Of a DNA stretch of 64,000 bases, positions 15,662 to 23,680 are shown in pieces; within the stretch, counting starts at the first letter, position 1; each line of letters begins with the position of its first letter. This DNA is from Diaminobutyricibacter sp. McL0608 (GTDB taxonomy: Bacteria; Actinomycetota; Actinomycetes; Actinomycetales; Microbacteriaceae). A program made the translations under genes and the position numbers. The stretch spans positions 2,170,001 through 2,234,000 of the forward strand of contig NZ_CP154826.1 of NCBI RefSeq assembly GCF_039613825.1, read 5' to 3'. The notes under the pieces are model-generated. The model had not been told where the DNA came from. It did not search any database and saw only the letters and a list, made by a program, of their open reading frames with translations.

Positions 15662-16497
15662 GCGGGCTTGCGCTTCTTCGCTGGCGCAGCCTTCGCCGGC
15701 TTCTTGGATGCGCGGCTGCGCTCCACACTGCGCTGCAAGGCCTCCATGAGGTCGATGACCTCGCCGCCGCCCGTCTGCTTCTCCGCCTCCTCGCCGAACG
15801 TCTCGGCCGTGTCGACGGTGTCACCGCGCTCGAGCTTCGCGTCGATCAGCTTCCGGAGCTCCTCCTGGTACTCGTCCGCATACTTCTCGGGCGCGAAGTC
15901 GCCCGCGAAGCTCTCCATGAGCGCGTTCGACAGGTCGAGTTCCCGTTCGGTCAGGCGCGTGCGCTCCTCGAGTGCCGGGAAGCTCGCTTCGCGCACTTCG
16001 TCGTCCCAGAGCAGCGCCTGCAGCATGAGCACGTCGCCGTGGACCCGGAGGGCTCCCAGGCGGGTCTTCTGCCGGAGCGCGAAGAGCACGATCGCCGTGC
16101 GGTCCGCATCCTCGAGGGTGCGGCGCAGCAGTGTGTACGCCTTGACCGATTTCGAGTCCGGTTCGAGGTAGTAGCTGCGGTCGAACATGATCGGGTCGAT
16201 CTGGTCGCTCGGCACGAACTCGACGACGTCGATCTCGCGGCTGCGCTCAGCGGGCAGGGACGAAAGGTCCTCATCCGTCAGGATGATGGTCTTGTCTCCC
16301 GCCTCGTACGCCTTCGCGATGTGCTCGTAGGGGATGATCTTGCCGTCGATCTCGCAGCGGCGCTGATAGCGGATGCGCCCCCCATCGGCGTCGTGCACCT
16401 GGTGCAGCTGCACGTCGTGGTCCTCTGTCGCGCTGTACACCTTGACCGGTACGTTCACGAGTCCGAAGGTGATGGCGCCCGTCCAAATGGCCCTCAT
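15658..16497 (-). CDS. ku: Ku protein for non-homologous end joining
   Basis: 279 residues from ATG 16497 (MRAIWTGAITFGLVNVPVKVYSAT), the invariant start of bacterial Ku; the in-frame extension to 16635 is noncoding. The Ku beta-barrel core is followed by a Lys/Ala-rich C-terminal tail (ASKKPAKAAPAKKRKPA), as in actinobacterial Ku where the tail binds DNA. Homodimers bind double-strand ends and recruit LigD, whose gene is divergent 106 nt away. ATGA coupling to the topoisomerase gene. Confidence 0.95.
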   Translation of the reverse strand: MRAIWTGAITFGLVNVPVKVYSATEDHDVQLHQVHDADGGRIRYQRRCEIDGKIIPYEHIAKAYEAGDKTIILTDEDLSSLPAERSREIDVVEFVPSDQIDPIMFDRSYYLEPDSKSVKAYTLLRRTLEDADRTAIVLFALRQKTRLGALRVHGDVLMLQALLWDDEVREASFPALEERTRLTERELDLSNALMESFAGDFAPEKYADEYQEELRKLIDAKLERGDTVDTAETFGEEAEKQTGGGEVIDLMEALQRSVERSRASKKPAKAAPAKKRKPA

Positions 16498-16603
16498 GGC
16501 AACTATTCCATCACTGATCGGCCCTATTTCAACCTTTACTTGACGTTTTGGCCCGGCGTAGCGTGGTGGCGCACAGCGATCCCGACGGACGGACGAGGGC
16601 TGA

Positions 16604-19066
16604 ATGGCGAACAACGACACCGAGATCGTGGACATCGACGGTCACCGGCTGAAGCTCACGAACCTCGACAAGGTCATGTATCCGGCCACGGGAACGACCA
16701 AAGCCGAGGTCATCCACTACTACGCCACGGTCGCGGATGTGATGCTCCCGCACACCCGCGGGCGCCCGGCGACCCGCAAGCGCTGGGTACACGGCGTCGG
16801 CACCGAGGACGAACCAGGCGAGGTGTTCTTCCAGAAGAACCTCGACTCGTCGGCGCCTGACTGGCTGCACCGCGGCACGATCAGCCACAAGACCAGCACG
16901 AATACGTATCCGCTCGTCGACGACCAGGCGACCCTCGTCTGGCTCGCCCAGATCGCCTCGCTGGAGATCCACGTTCCGCAGTGGCGCTTCGGGCGGAACG
17001 GGCAGCCCAAGAACCCCGACCGACTGGTGCTGGACCTCGACCCGGGTGACGGCGTCACGCTTGCGGAATGCGCGGAGGTCGCCCGGTTCGCCCGCGACAT
17101 CCTGACCGACATGGGGCTCGAGCCGTTCCCGGTGACGAGCGGCAGCAAAGGAATCCACCTGTACGCGGCTCTCGACGGAAGCCAGAACTCGGATGCGGTC
17201 TCCGGCGTCGCGCATGAACTCGCGCGTGCTCTCGAAGCCGACCATCCTGACCTCGTCGTCAGCGACATGAAACGGGCGATCCGGGCAGGCAAGGTCTTCG
17301 TCGACTGGAGCCAGAACAACGCCGCCAAGACGACCATCGCGCCATACTCGCTGCGTGGGCGCCTGCATCCGACGGTCGCGGCTCCGCGCACCTGGAAGGA
17401 GCTCGCCTCCAAGGATCTCGCGCACCTCGACTTCGAGGAGGTGCTGCGGCGGGTTAAGAAGCGGGGCGACCCGCTCGCCGAGCTGTCGGCGGCCGAACTC
17501 GACGATCCCCACGCGGCGGCCGCGGACCGCCTCACGACATACCGGAGCAAACGCGACGCTTCGAAGACTCCGGAGCCGGTACCCGACGAGATCCCGCATT
17601 CGACGACCGGACGCACCTTCGTCATCCAGGAGCACCATGCCCGGCGTCTGCACTGGGACTTCCGGCTCGAGCACGACGGAGTACTGGTCAGCTGGGCGCT
17701 GCCCAAAGGCGTGCCGACCGATACCGGGACCAACCATCTCGCCGTGCACGTCGAAGACCATCCCCTGGAATACGGCGCCTTCGAGGGAGACATTCCTCAC
17801 GGGGAATACGGCGCGGGCCACGTCGACATCTGGGATGCGGGCGACTACGACGTGGAGAAGTGGCGGGACGGCAAAGAGGTCATCGTCACGCTGCACGGGT
17901 CTCATGGCGGCGGCCTGGAGGGGGACAAGCGGTTCGCCCTCATCCACACGGGCGGCGAAGGCAAGGCCGACCAGAACTGGCTCATCCACCTGATGAAGCC
18001 GGCCGACGAGAAGGATGCACAGCCGAAGGGCTCACGAGCGAAGTCGGCGGCGTCGGCGACGAAGCGGGATTCCACCCCGCCGGCGCCGCGAGCCACCCCA
18101 TCGACGATCGCTCCCATGCTCGCGACCCTCGGCAGCGCCGCGGAGATCTTCGACGAAACGGACTGGGCCTTCGAAATGAAGTGGGACGGCATCCGCGCGA
18201 TCGCGACCGTCTCCGACGGGCGGCTGGCGCTGACCAGCCGCAACGGTATCGACCAGACGGTCAGCTACCCGGAACTCCAGGCGCTCGTCGACCTGGTCGG
18301 CGACCACGAGGCGATACTCGACGGGGAAGTCGTCACCCTCGATCATCGCGGACGACCCGATTTCGGGCTGCTGCAGACGCGCATGAAGCTCACCCGTCCG
18401 CACGAAGTGGAGGCGGCGGCCAAGCGAGCGCCCGCCCATTTCATGCTCTTCGATCTGCTCGAACTCGATGGGACGAAACTGGTCACGGAGCCCTACGACG
18501 ACCGGCGCGACGCGCTGCAGAAGCTGGTGCGCCCATCCAAAGGCAGCAGCATCCAGGTGCCGCCCGCCTTTGCCGGCGACCTGGCGCACGCGGTCGCCAG
18601 CAGCAAGGAACTCGGCCTCGAGGGCGTGATGGCGAAGGAGCGCGACGGCACGTACACGCCTGGCCGCCGCGCGCGCACCTGGATCAAGATCAAGAACCAT
18701 CGCGACCTCGAGATCGTGATCGCCGGCTGGCGACCGGGCAACGGACGTCGTTCGAACACCATCGGATCGTTGCTGCTCGGGTTCCCCGACGGGGATGGCC
18801 TCCGCTACGTCGGTCGCGTCGGCACCGGTTTCACGGATGCGGAACTCGACGACCTGCTGAAGCTGCTGCGGCCGCGCGAACGCAAGACTCCCCCGGTGAG
18901 CGATGTGCCGTCGCTGGATGCGCGTGATGCGCACTGGGTGCGGGCCGACCTCGTCGGTGAGGTCGAGTTCGCGGAGTGGACGCCGACGCGTCGGCTGCGC
19001 CAGCCGTCGTGGCGCGGGTTGCGATCCGACAAGGCGGTCGCGGACATCAACACTGCTGAGGCGTAG
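16604..19066 (+). CDS. ligD: Multifunctional NHEJ ligase LigD
   Basis: 820 residues in the order polymerase, phosphoesterase, ligase, as in mycobacterial LigD. Polymerase domain about 1-300 (LDLDPGDGV, then HLYAAL). 3'-phosphoesterase about 338-450 (FVIQEHHARRLHWDFRLEHDG and the His/Asp-rich HVEDHPLEYGAFEGDIPHGEYG). Ligase about 500-820, with the nucleotidyl Lys in FEMKWDGIRA (about residue 526) and DGEVVTLD, EGVMAKERDG and RTWIKIK motifs. It fills, trims and seals Ku-bound ends. GAGGG before the ATG acts as ribosome-binding site. Divergent from ku. Confidence 0.95.
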   Translation: MANNDTEIVDIDGHRLKLTNLDKVMYPATGTTKAEVIHYYATVADVMLPHTRGRPATRKRWVHGVGTEDEPGEVFFQKNLDSSAPDWLHRGTISHKTSTNTYPLVDDQATLVWLAQIASLEIHVPQWRFGRNGQPKNPDRLVLDLDPGDGVTLAECAEVARFARDILTDMGLEPFPVTSGSKGIHLYAALDGSQNSDAVSGVAHELARALEADHPDLVVSDMKRAIRAGKVFVDWSQNNAAKTTIAPYSLRGRLHPTVAAPRTWKELASKDLAHLDFEEVLRRVKKRGDPLAELSAAELDDPHAAAADRLTTYRSKRDASKTPEPVPDEIPHSTTGRTFVIQEHHARRLHWDFRLEHDGVLVSWALPKGVPTDTGTNHLAVHVEDHPLEYGAFEGDIPHGEYGAGHVDIWDAGDYDVEKWRDGKEVIVTLHGSHGGGLEGDKRFALIHTGGEGKADQNWLIHLMKPADEKDAQPKGSRAKSAASATKRDSTPPAPRATPSTIAPMLATLGSAAEIFDETDWAFEMKWDGIRAIATVSDGRLALTSRNGIDQTVSYPELQALVDLVGDHEAILDGEVVTLDHRGRPDFGLLQTRMKLTRPHEVEAAAKRAPAHFMLFDLLELDGTKLVTEPYDDRRDALQKLVRPSKGSSIQVPPAFAGDLAHAVASSKELGLEGVMAKERDGTYTPGRRARTWIKIKNHRDLEIVIAGWRPGNGRRSNTIGSLLLGFPDGDGLRYVGRVGTGFTDAELDDLLKLLRPRERKTPPVSDVPSLDARDAHWVRADLVGEVEFAEWTPTRRLRQPSWRGLRSDKAVADINTAEA

Positions 19067-19113
19067 CCGTCGCCTCCTTCGTGCCGGATTTGATTCTCTC
19101 CTTCTGCCTGTGC

Positions 19114-19142
19114 TTGCATGTTATTTGACCGAGGCATAAATG
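19114..19142 (+). promoter_or_regulatory. Promoter of the bacteriocin locus
   Basis: TTGCAT (19114-19119), a 17-bp spacer and TAAATG (19137-19142) lie in an A+T-rich patch after ligD. The predicted start near 19149 leaves a short leader carrying GAGGAAAG before the GTG at 19173. Confidence 0.45.
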
Positions 19143-19172
19143 CCCGATCGTGACATCGAGGAAAGAGAATTT

Positions 19173-19481
19173 GTGAAGACACTTGCCAAGACCGGAGCCA
19201 CCGTTGGCCTCATCACCGCGCTCGTTCTTGGAGGGGGAACGATTGCGAACGCGACCACCGCATATCCGGAGGGCGGAACCTGGAACTACGGCGTCCGCTG
19301 GTTAGGCGGCAGCAACGATCAGGTGTACTCGGAGTACCAGCACAAGTCACGGAAGCACAAGGCGACTGCTTGCGCAACAGCGGGATGCGCTTACGGAGAC
19401 TGGGTTAAAGCTGGCGTTGAGGCGAAAAAGTCCAGGCCCGCAGGCAGCTTTGGCAACACAGCGTTCTACAACGTGGGCTGA
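19173..19481 (+). CDS. Lactococcin 972 family bacteriocin precursor
   Basis: 102 residues from GTG 19173, with GAGGAAAG about 8 nt upstream; the frame from 19140 includes non-coding leader. A Sec-type signal peptide (MKTLAKTGATVGLITALVL, then ANA before TTAY) precedes a mature part with the family pattern GGTWNYGV, then YSEYQHKSRKHKATA and the C-terminal GNTAFYNVG. Lactococcin 972 itself binds lipid II and blocks septum formation. Two Cys (ACATAGCA) are present that may form a disulfide. Followed by lipoprotein and ABC-exporter genes. Confidence 0.88.
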   Translation: MKTLAKTGATVGLITALVLGGGTIANATTAYPEGGTWNYGVRWLGGSNDQVYSEYQHKSRKHKATACATAGCAYGDWVKAGVEAKKSRPAGSFGNTAFYNVG

Positions 19482-19491
19482 GCTATTGGTC

Positions 19492-20097
19492 ATGCGCATC
19501 GTTCGCGCGTCCGTCATTGCTTTGATCGCCGTTCTTGCGTCGGGGTGCGCGACACACGCTTCCGGGGCCCGAGCGAAGCCTCCCAGCTTCGCCGGGCCCT
19601 GGGCTGGTGAGTTTGCGGACCATTACAAGGAAGCCGAGTCCGACTTCGTTCGCGAGGTGCTGAAGGACGGAAAGATCACCGACCAGGAACATCGAGAAAT
19701 GACCGACAGGTTCCGAAAATGCCTCGCGTCGGCCGGCGTGACATTCACTGATTTCAACCCGGATGGGTCGATGGAGACCACGTTTGCGCCCTCCTTGGGG
19801 CCAGACAGAGCCAACGAGGCCGAGGTTCGATGTTCCAGGGAAGCTGGCGAGAACCTGATTTCGTCGCTCTACTTCTGGATCAAGAGCAATCCAGACAACC
19901 TGGACGAGCCCACAATCATGGCGTCGTGTCTGGTGAGAAAGGGCGTCGTTCCACCGGTCTATTCGCCGGAAGACTTTCGTCGCGACAGCGACACCGGCTC
20001 GTACCCATACGTTGACAAGCAGAGCGGCGACGAGGCGTACACGGCGTGCGCTTCGGATCCCCTGGGGCTGATATTCGGTACGCAGGCCGATCGATGA
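19492..20097 (+). CDS. Lipoprotein A of the bacteriocin locus
   Basis: 201 residues from ATG 19492. The signal peptide RIVRASVIALIAVLASGCATH ends in a lipobox (LASGC), so it should be a lipid-anchored extracytoplasmic protein. The body contains GPWAGEFADHYKEAESDFVREVLKDGKIT, REMTDRFRKCLASAG and IMASCLVRKGVVPP, and four further Cys. It is a clear paralogue of the next gene, which starts inside its stop codon (ATGA). I know no named family. Position between bacteriocin and exporter makes it an immunity or accessory candidate. Confidence 0.75.
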   Translation: MRIVRASVIALIAVLASGCATHASGARAKPPSFAGPWAGEFADHYKEAESDFVREVLKDGKITDQEHREMTDRFRKCLASAGVTFTDFNPDGSMETTFAPSLGPDRANEAEVRCSREAGENLISSLYFWIKSNPDNLDEPTIMASCLVRKGVVPPVYSPEDFRRDSDTGSYPYVDKQSGDEAYTACASDPLGLIFGTQADR

Positions 20098-20687
20098 GAG
20101 TGATAGTCAAATTGATCGGTCTGACGGCGACAATCGTTGCACTCAGCGCGTGCGCTCCGGCCAAGTCACCACAACCAGCGGTGCCCGAATTTGAAGGCCC
20201 GTGGGCCACCGAGTTCGCCGAACAGTTCCGCGACGCCGACTTCGAATTCGTGCGCGACGTACTACGTGACGGGAAGATCGCGGAGCAGGAGTACGTAGAA
20301 ATGACAGACAGATACCGAAAATGCATGAATGGGGCCGGCCTCATGACGACGGATTTCCAGTGGGACGGGTCCAGTGAATACACCTTCTCGCCGCAAATGG
20401 GACCCGACCGAGCGCATGCTGCTGCGATGAAATGCTCCGACGAATCCGGCGAGTATCCGATCGAATATCTCTACCGCAACATCAAAGCGAATCCCGAGAA
20501 CCTCGATACCGACACGATCATGGCGGCGTGCTTCGTCAGGAAAGGTGTCGTTCCCCCTGGCTACGACGTCAAGCAGTACCGCCGTGACAACGACGGCGGC
20601 GCGTTCGCATTCCGGGACACGGAAAGCGGTCGAGATGTCTACGACGAGTGCGCGGCCGACCCGTTGGGACTGATCCGTGGGCAATAA
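20094..20687 (+). CDS. Lipoprotein B of the bacteriocin locus, paralogue of A
   Basis: 197 residues from ATG 20094, coupled to lipoprotein A. Signal peptide and lipobox are in RVIVKLIGLTATIVALSACAP. The body follows its neighbour closely: GPWATEFAEQFRDADFEFVRDVLRDGKIA, VEMTDRYRKCMNGAG, IMAACFVRKGVVPPGY and CAADPLGLI, with the same Cys spacing. The shared DPLGLI ending marks a tandem duplication that has since diverged. Function unknown; a surface-exposed immunity factor or a receptor/adaptor for the bacteriocin are the simplest ideas. Confidence 0.75.
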   Translation: MRVIVKLIGLTATIVALSACAPAKSPQPAVPEFEGPWATEFAEQFRDADFEFVRDVLRDGKIAEQEYVEMTDRYRKCMNGAGLMTTDFQWDGSSEYTFSPQMGPDRAHAAAMKCSDESGEYPIEYLYRNIKANPENLDTDTIMAACFVRKGVVPPGYDVKQYRRDNDGGAFAFRDTESGRDVYDECAADPLGLIRGQ

Positions 20688-21735
20688 ACCACGCACACTG
20701 CAAGAGTCCCTGCGGGGCGAGTGGGCGGCAGCTGCCGTCGGTGCCGTTTTCGTGCTTGCCGTCGGGGTGGCGGGAACAGCGGTGCTCCTCTCGCCGTCGT
20801 CTCCGAAGGTGCTCGAGCCCGCTCGCGACGCCTCGACAGCACCTGTCACCCAGTCGACGTTCGGCGACGAGCGGTCCGTCGAACTCGAGCTCACACGGCT
20901 GCCGGAAGTGTCCGTCGACGCTCCCGCGGGCGGACGCATCACCTCGTCCACGTGCTCCGTCGGGGCCACGGCCACGTCTGGCGCCTCGCTCCTCTCGGTC
21001 GACGGCCGGCCGGCTGTGACTCTGGCCACCTCGATGCCGCTGTGGCGTGATCTGGCACGCGGAGACACCGGCGACGATGTGCGCGCGCTTCAGAGCGAGT
21101 TGGCCCGACTCGGCCACAAGGTCTCCGTCGACGGGGTGATGGGACGGTCAACGCTCTCGGCGTTGAACGCCGCGTTCGCCGCCGTCGGAGACTCGCGCGC
21201 AGCGCCTGAGGTGGCGAGCCTCTCCCGCATCGTCTGGATCCCGGCGCCAACCGTGACACTTGCGTCGTGTGACGCCGTCGCCGGAGCGACGGTGGGGGCA
21301 GGCACGCCCGTCGCGCACGTCGCAGGGGCACTAGCTCACGCCGGCATCCGAGAATTGCCGGCAGATCTCGTGCCCGGAGAACGCATCGTCGACGTTGCGG
21401 GAAAGAAGTTCCCGGTCGCCTCCGACGGCTCGTTCGGTGACACAGAACTGGCTGCGCTCACCCGACTCGTCGGGGCGAACGCGCGACTCACCAGCGACGA
21501 AGATCCATCCATCACTGTCTCGTTTGCTTTGGCCGCACCGATCGGCATCGCCGTGGTCCCTCCGAGCGCCGTCTTCAACGTCGTCGATTCGAAGGGCTGC
21601 GTGAGCACCGGTGGCGCGACGCGTCCGGTCACGGTCACGGGTTCGCAACTCGGCCAGACGTTCGTGACATTCGACGACTCGAAGCCTCCGACGAGCGTCC
21701 AGATCGCACCGAAAGTGAAGACATCGTGTCGATGA
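20677..21735 (+). CDS. Membrane-anchored peptidoglycan-binding adaptor-like protein
   Basis: 352 residues from GTG 20677, overlapping the lipoprotein gene by 11 nt. One N-terminal membrane helix (AAAAVGAVFVLAVGVAGTAVLL) is followed by an extracytoplasmic part. A PG_binding_1 motif is visible at about residues 126-170 (LARGDTGDDVRALQSELARLGHKVSVDGVMGRSTLSAL). Flanking stretches resemble the barrel-sandwich/lipoyl regions of HlyD-type adaptors (VDAPAGGRITSSTCSVGATATSGASLL, AGATVGAGTPVAHVAG). It probably links the following ABC transporter to the cell wall. Confidence 0.75.
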   Translation: MGNKPRTLQESLRGEWAAAAVGAVFVLAVGVAGTAVLLSPSSPKVLEPARDASTAPVTQSTFGDERSVELELTRLPEVSVDAPAGGRITSSTCSVGATATSGASLLSVDGRPAVTLATSMPLWRDLARGDTGDDVRALQSELARLGHKVSVDGVMGRSTLSALNAAFAAVGDSRAAPEVASLSRIVWIPAPTVTLASCDAVAGATVGAGTPVAHVAGALAHAGIRELPADLVPGERIVDVAGKKFPVASDGSFGDTELAALTRLVGANARLTSDEDPSITVSFALAAPIGIAVVPPSAVFNVVDSKGCVSTGGATRPVTVTGSQLGQTFVTFDDSKPPTSVQIAPKVKTSCR

Positions 21736-22349
21736 AACTCCGGAACGTGGGACACCGCTTCGCGAATCGCCCGTGGCTGTTCCGCGGACTGGACACGGAA
21801 CTCATTCCCGGTCGTGTCTACGCACTGACCGGTCCATCGGGGTCGGGAAAGAGCACCCTCCTCAGCATCCTCGCCGGCTGGCTGCCGCCGGCCGAAGGCG
21901 ATGTGGTCACGGACGCGCCCGCACGGGTGAGCTGGGTCTTCCAGAACCCGCACGGCGTTGCTCGGAGGACGGCCGTCGATCACGTGGCCCTGCCGTACCT
22001 CGCTGCCGGGATGGCCCCGGACGAAGCGGACGCGCGAGCGTTGGAGCAGCTCCAGCTGTTCGGGCTCGACCATGTGGCCGAGCGTCCGTTTCGTGAGCTC
22101 TCGGGCGGCGAAGCCCAGCGTCTGATGCTCGCGCGCGGACTTGCCACGCGACCCGGCGTGCTCCTCGTCGACGAGCCGACCGCCCAGCTCGACCCCGCTA
22201 CAGCGGCCAGCGTGAACGCGGCGATCGCGGTCACCGCCAGTGAGGACACGATCGTCGTCGTCGCGACCCACGACGAACGGACGCGCGACGCCTGCACCGA
22301 TCACCTCGACCTCGGCGACGTGCAGCCCCAACCGGACGGCGACGGATGA
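21726..22349 (+). CDS. ABC transporter ATP-binding protein
   Basis: 207 residues from GTG 21726, overlapping the adaptor gene by 10 nt. Walker A GPSGSGKST (about residue 36), Q-loop (WVFQNPHG), signature LSGGEAQRLMLARGLA, Walker B VLLVDEPTA and switch His (VVVATHDERT) are all intact, so it should hydrolyse ATP. The short size and LolD/MacB-like sequence fit an FtsX-type partner, which is the next gene (ATGA overlap). In lactococcin-972 systems the ABC transporter is linked to export or immunity. Confidence 0.88.
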   Translation: MSMKLRNVGHRFANRPWLFRGLDTELIPGRVYALTGPSGSGKSTLLSILAGWLPPAEGDVVTDAPARVSWVFQNPHGVARRTAVDHVALPYLAAGMAPDEADARALEQLQLFGLDHVAERPFRELSGGEAQRLMLARGLATRPGVLLVDEPTAQLDPATAASVNAAIAVTASEDTIVVVATHDERTRDACTDHLDLGDVQPQPDGDG

Positions 22350-23419
22350 GGACACGAGCGGTCGCGCGGGAAGCGTGGCGGAACATCCGCTCGGGAACGA
22401 CGCGAACGCTCACCTTCACGATTGCCTCCGGCGCAGTCGTCGTCTCGCTGCTCTGCGCGGACCAACTCGCGATCCGCCAGATCGTCCACGACGCCAACGA
22501 ATTTCGCGCAGCTGGAGCATCCACGCTCACCCTGACGGCGGACGGCGGCATCGACGGCGCGAGGTGCGAAGCGTTGAACTCACTCGATGGCGTCACCGCC
22601 GCCGGTGCCGTTCGGAGCCGAGAGCCCTGGCTGCGACCAGCAGCCCTGCCGAACTCGCCGGTCAACCTGAAAGAAGTCACCCAGGGATTCCCGCGGCTGC
22701 TCACCGGCGAGTCCATGCAGGGCGCCGGGATCGTCCTCGAGGCCGAGGCCGCTGAAACCCTGCGGCTGAAGGCTGGGGACACCCTGGAGACGACCTCCGG
22801 CGCGACCACGGTCGCAGGAACGTTCGAGTACCCGGACGACGGCCGCAGAAGAGGGTTCGGCTATACCGCGCTGATCGTGACCACGGATGCCGACCCGTTC
22901 GACGAGTGCTGGACAGACGTCTGGCCGGCAATGCCCAACCTCGCGGCCATCCTCCTGACCACGCTGAGGCCGGGCGCCAGCGAGAAGGAGACCAAGCCGG
23001 TGCTCGGCCAGCTCAACTCGAGCCTCGGGTCCACCTTCGACGGGCAGGCTCGACTGGACGCCCGAATCACGCGAGCGGCTGCACCCGTGTCCGTTGTGGT
23101 GGGCATCGTCCTCGGCCTCCTCGCTGTCAGACTGAGGCGGATGGAGCTGGCCGCAGCACTGCACAGCGGGCTCGCACGCCGAAGCCTCGCCACGATGGTC
23201 GGCCTCGAGACGGCGAGCTGGGCCGTTCCTGTTCTTGGCCTGTGCACGGCTGTCGCCGCACTGTTCGCCGCCACAGGCAATCGCGAAGACGTCCTCTCGA
23301 CGTTCGTCTCTGGTCTGCTCATCCCGTTCGCGGCGCTCGCCGGAATCTGCCTGGGCACTGCGGCTGCACTCGCACTGACTCGCGAGAAGAACCTCTTCCG
23401 CTACTTCAAAGATCGTTGA
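22346..23419 (+). CDS. FtsX/MacB-like ABC permease
   Basis: 357 residues. It has the MacB-type topology: one N-terminal helix (TRTLTFTIASGAVVVSLLCADQLAI), a large extracytoplasmic domain of about 200 residues, and three C-terminal helices (PVSVVVGIVLGLLAV, VPVLGLCTAVAALFA, LIPFAALAGICLGTAAALAL). Coupled to the ATPase by ATGA. Together with the PG-binding adaptor-like protein it resembles a mechanotransmission exporter rather than a channel. Last gene of the bacteriocin locus; convergent with the ferredoxin gene. Confidence 0.8.
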   Translation: MRTRAVAREAWRNIRSGTTRTLTFTIASGAVVVSLLCADQLAIRQIVHDANEFRAAGASTLTLTADGGIDGARCEALNSLDGVTAAGAVRSREPWLRPAALPNSPVNLKEVTQGFPRLLTGESMQGAGIVLEAEAAETLRLKAGDTLETTSGATTVAGTFEYPDDGRRRGFGYTALIVTTDADPFDECWTDVWPAMPNLAAILLTTLRPGASEKETKPVLGQLNSSLGSTFDGQARLDARITRAAAPVSVVVGIVLGLLAVRLRRMELAAALHSGLARRSLATMVGLETASWAVPVLGLCTAVAALFAATGNREDVLSTFVSGLLIPFAALAGICLGTAAALALTREKNLFRYFKDR

Positions 23420-23441
23420 TGCGGCAGTTCGTCGCCGCGCA

Positions 23442-23669
23442 CTAATCGGCGAGGAGCCGCAGGGCGACCAACGGGCAGAGAGCCACTGCCTCATCGGCCG
23501 CCTCGAGGTCGGCCTGCCCGATCGGAATGTCGCTGCGGGCTGAGACGCCGCCGGTGAGCGCAGCCGGGTAACCCCACTCGTCGCGCCCGATCAGGTGCGG
23601 CAGGAGCTCCGCGCACAGTCCGCGCCCGTCGCAGGCGGTCCAGTCGATGTGCAATCGCGTCGTGGCCAT
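23442..23669 (-). CDS. Single-cluster ferredoxin
   Basis: 75 residues. Three cysteines are in the pattern C-x5-C (TACDGRGLCAELLP) and a late CP (VALCPLVAL), typical of small actinobacterial [3Fe-4S] or 3-Cys [4Fe-4S] ferredoxins. It is the last gene of the redox operon, 11 nt after the NuoF/RnfC-like gene. It likely passes electrons between that flavoprotein and an unknown partner. Confidence 0.82.
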   Translation of the reverse strand: MATTRLHIDWTACDGRGLCAELLPHLIGRDEWGYPAALTGGVSARSDIPIGQADLEAADEAVALCPLVALRLLAD

Positions 23670-23680
23670 ATCAAGCCTCC

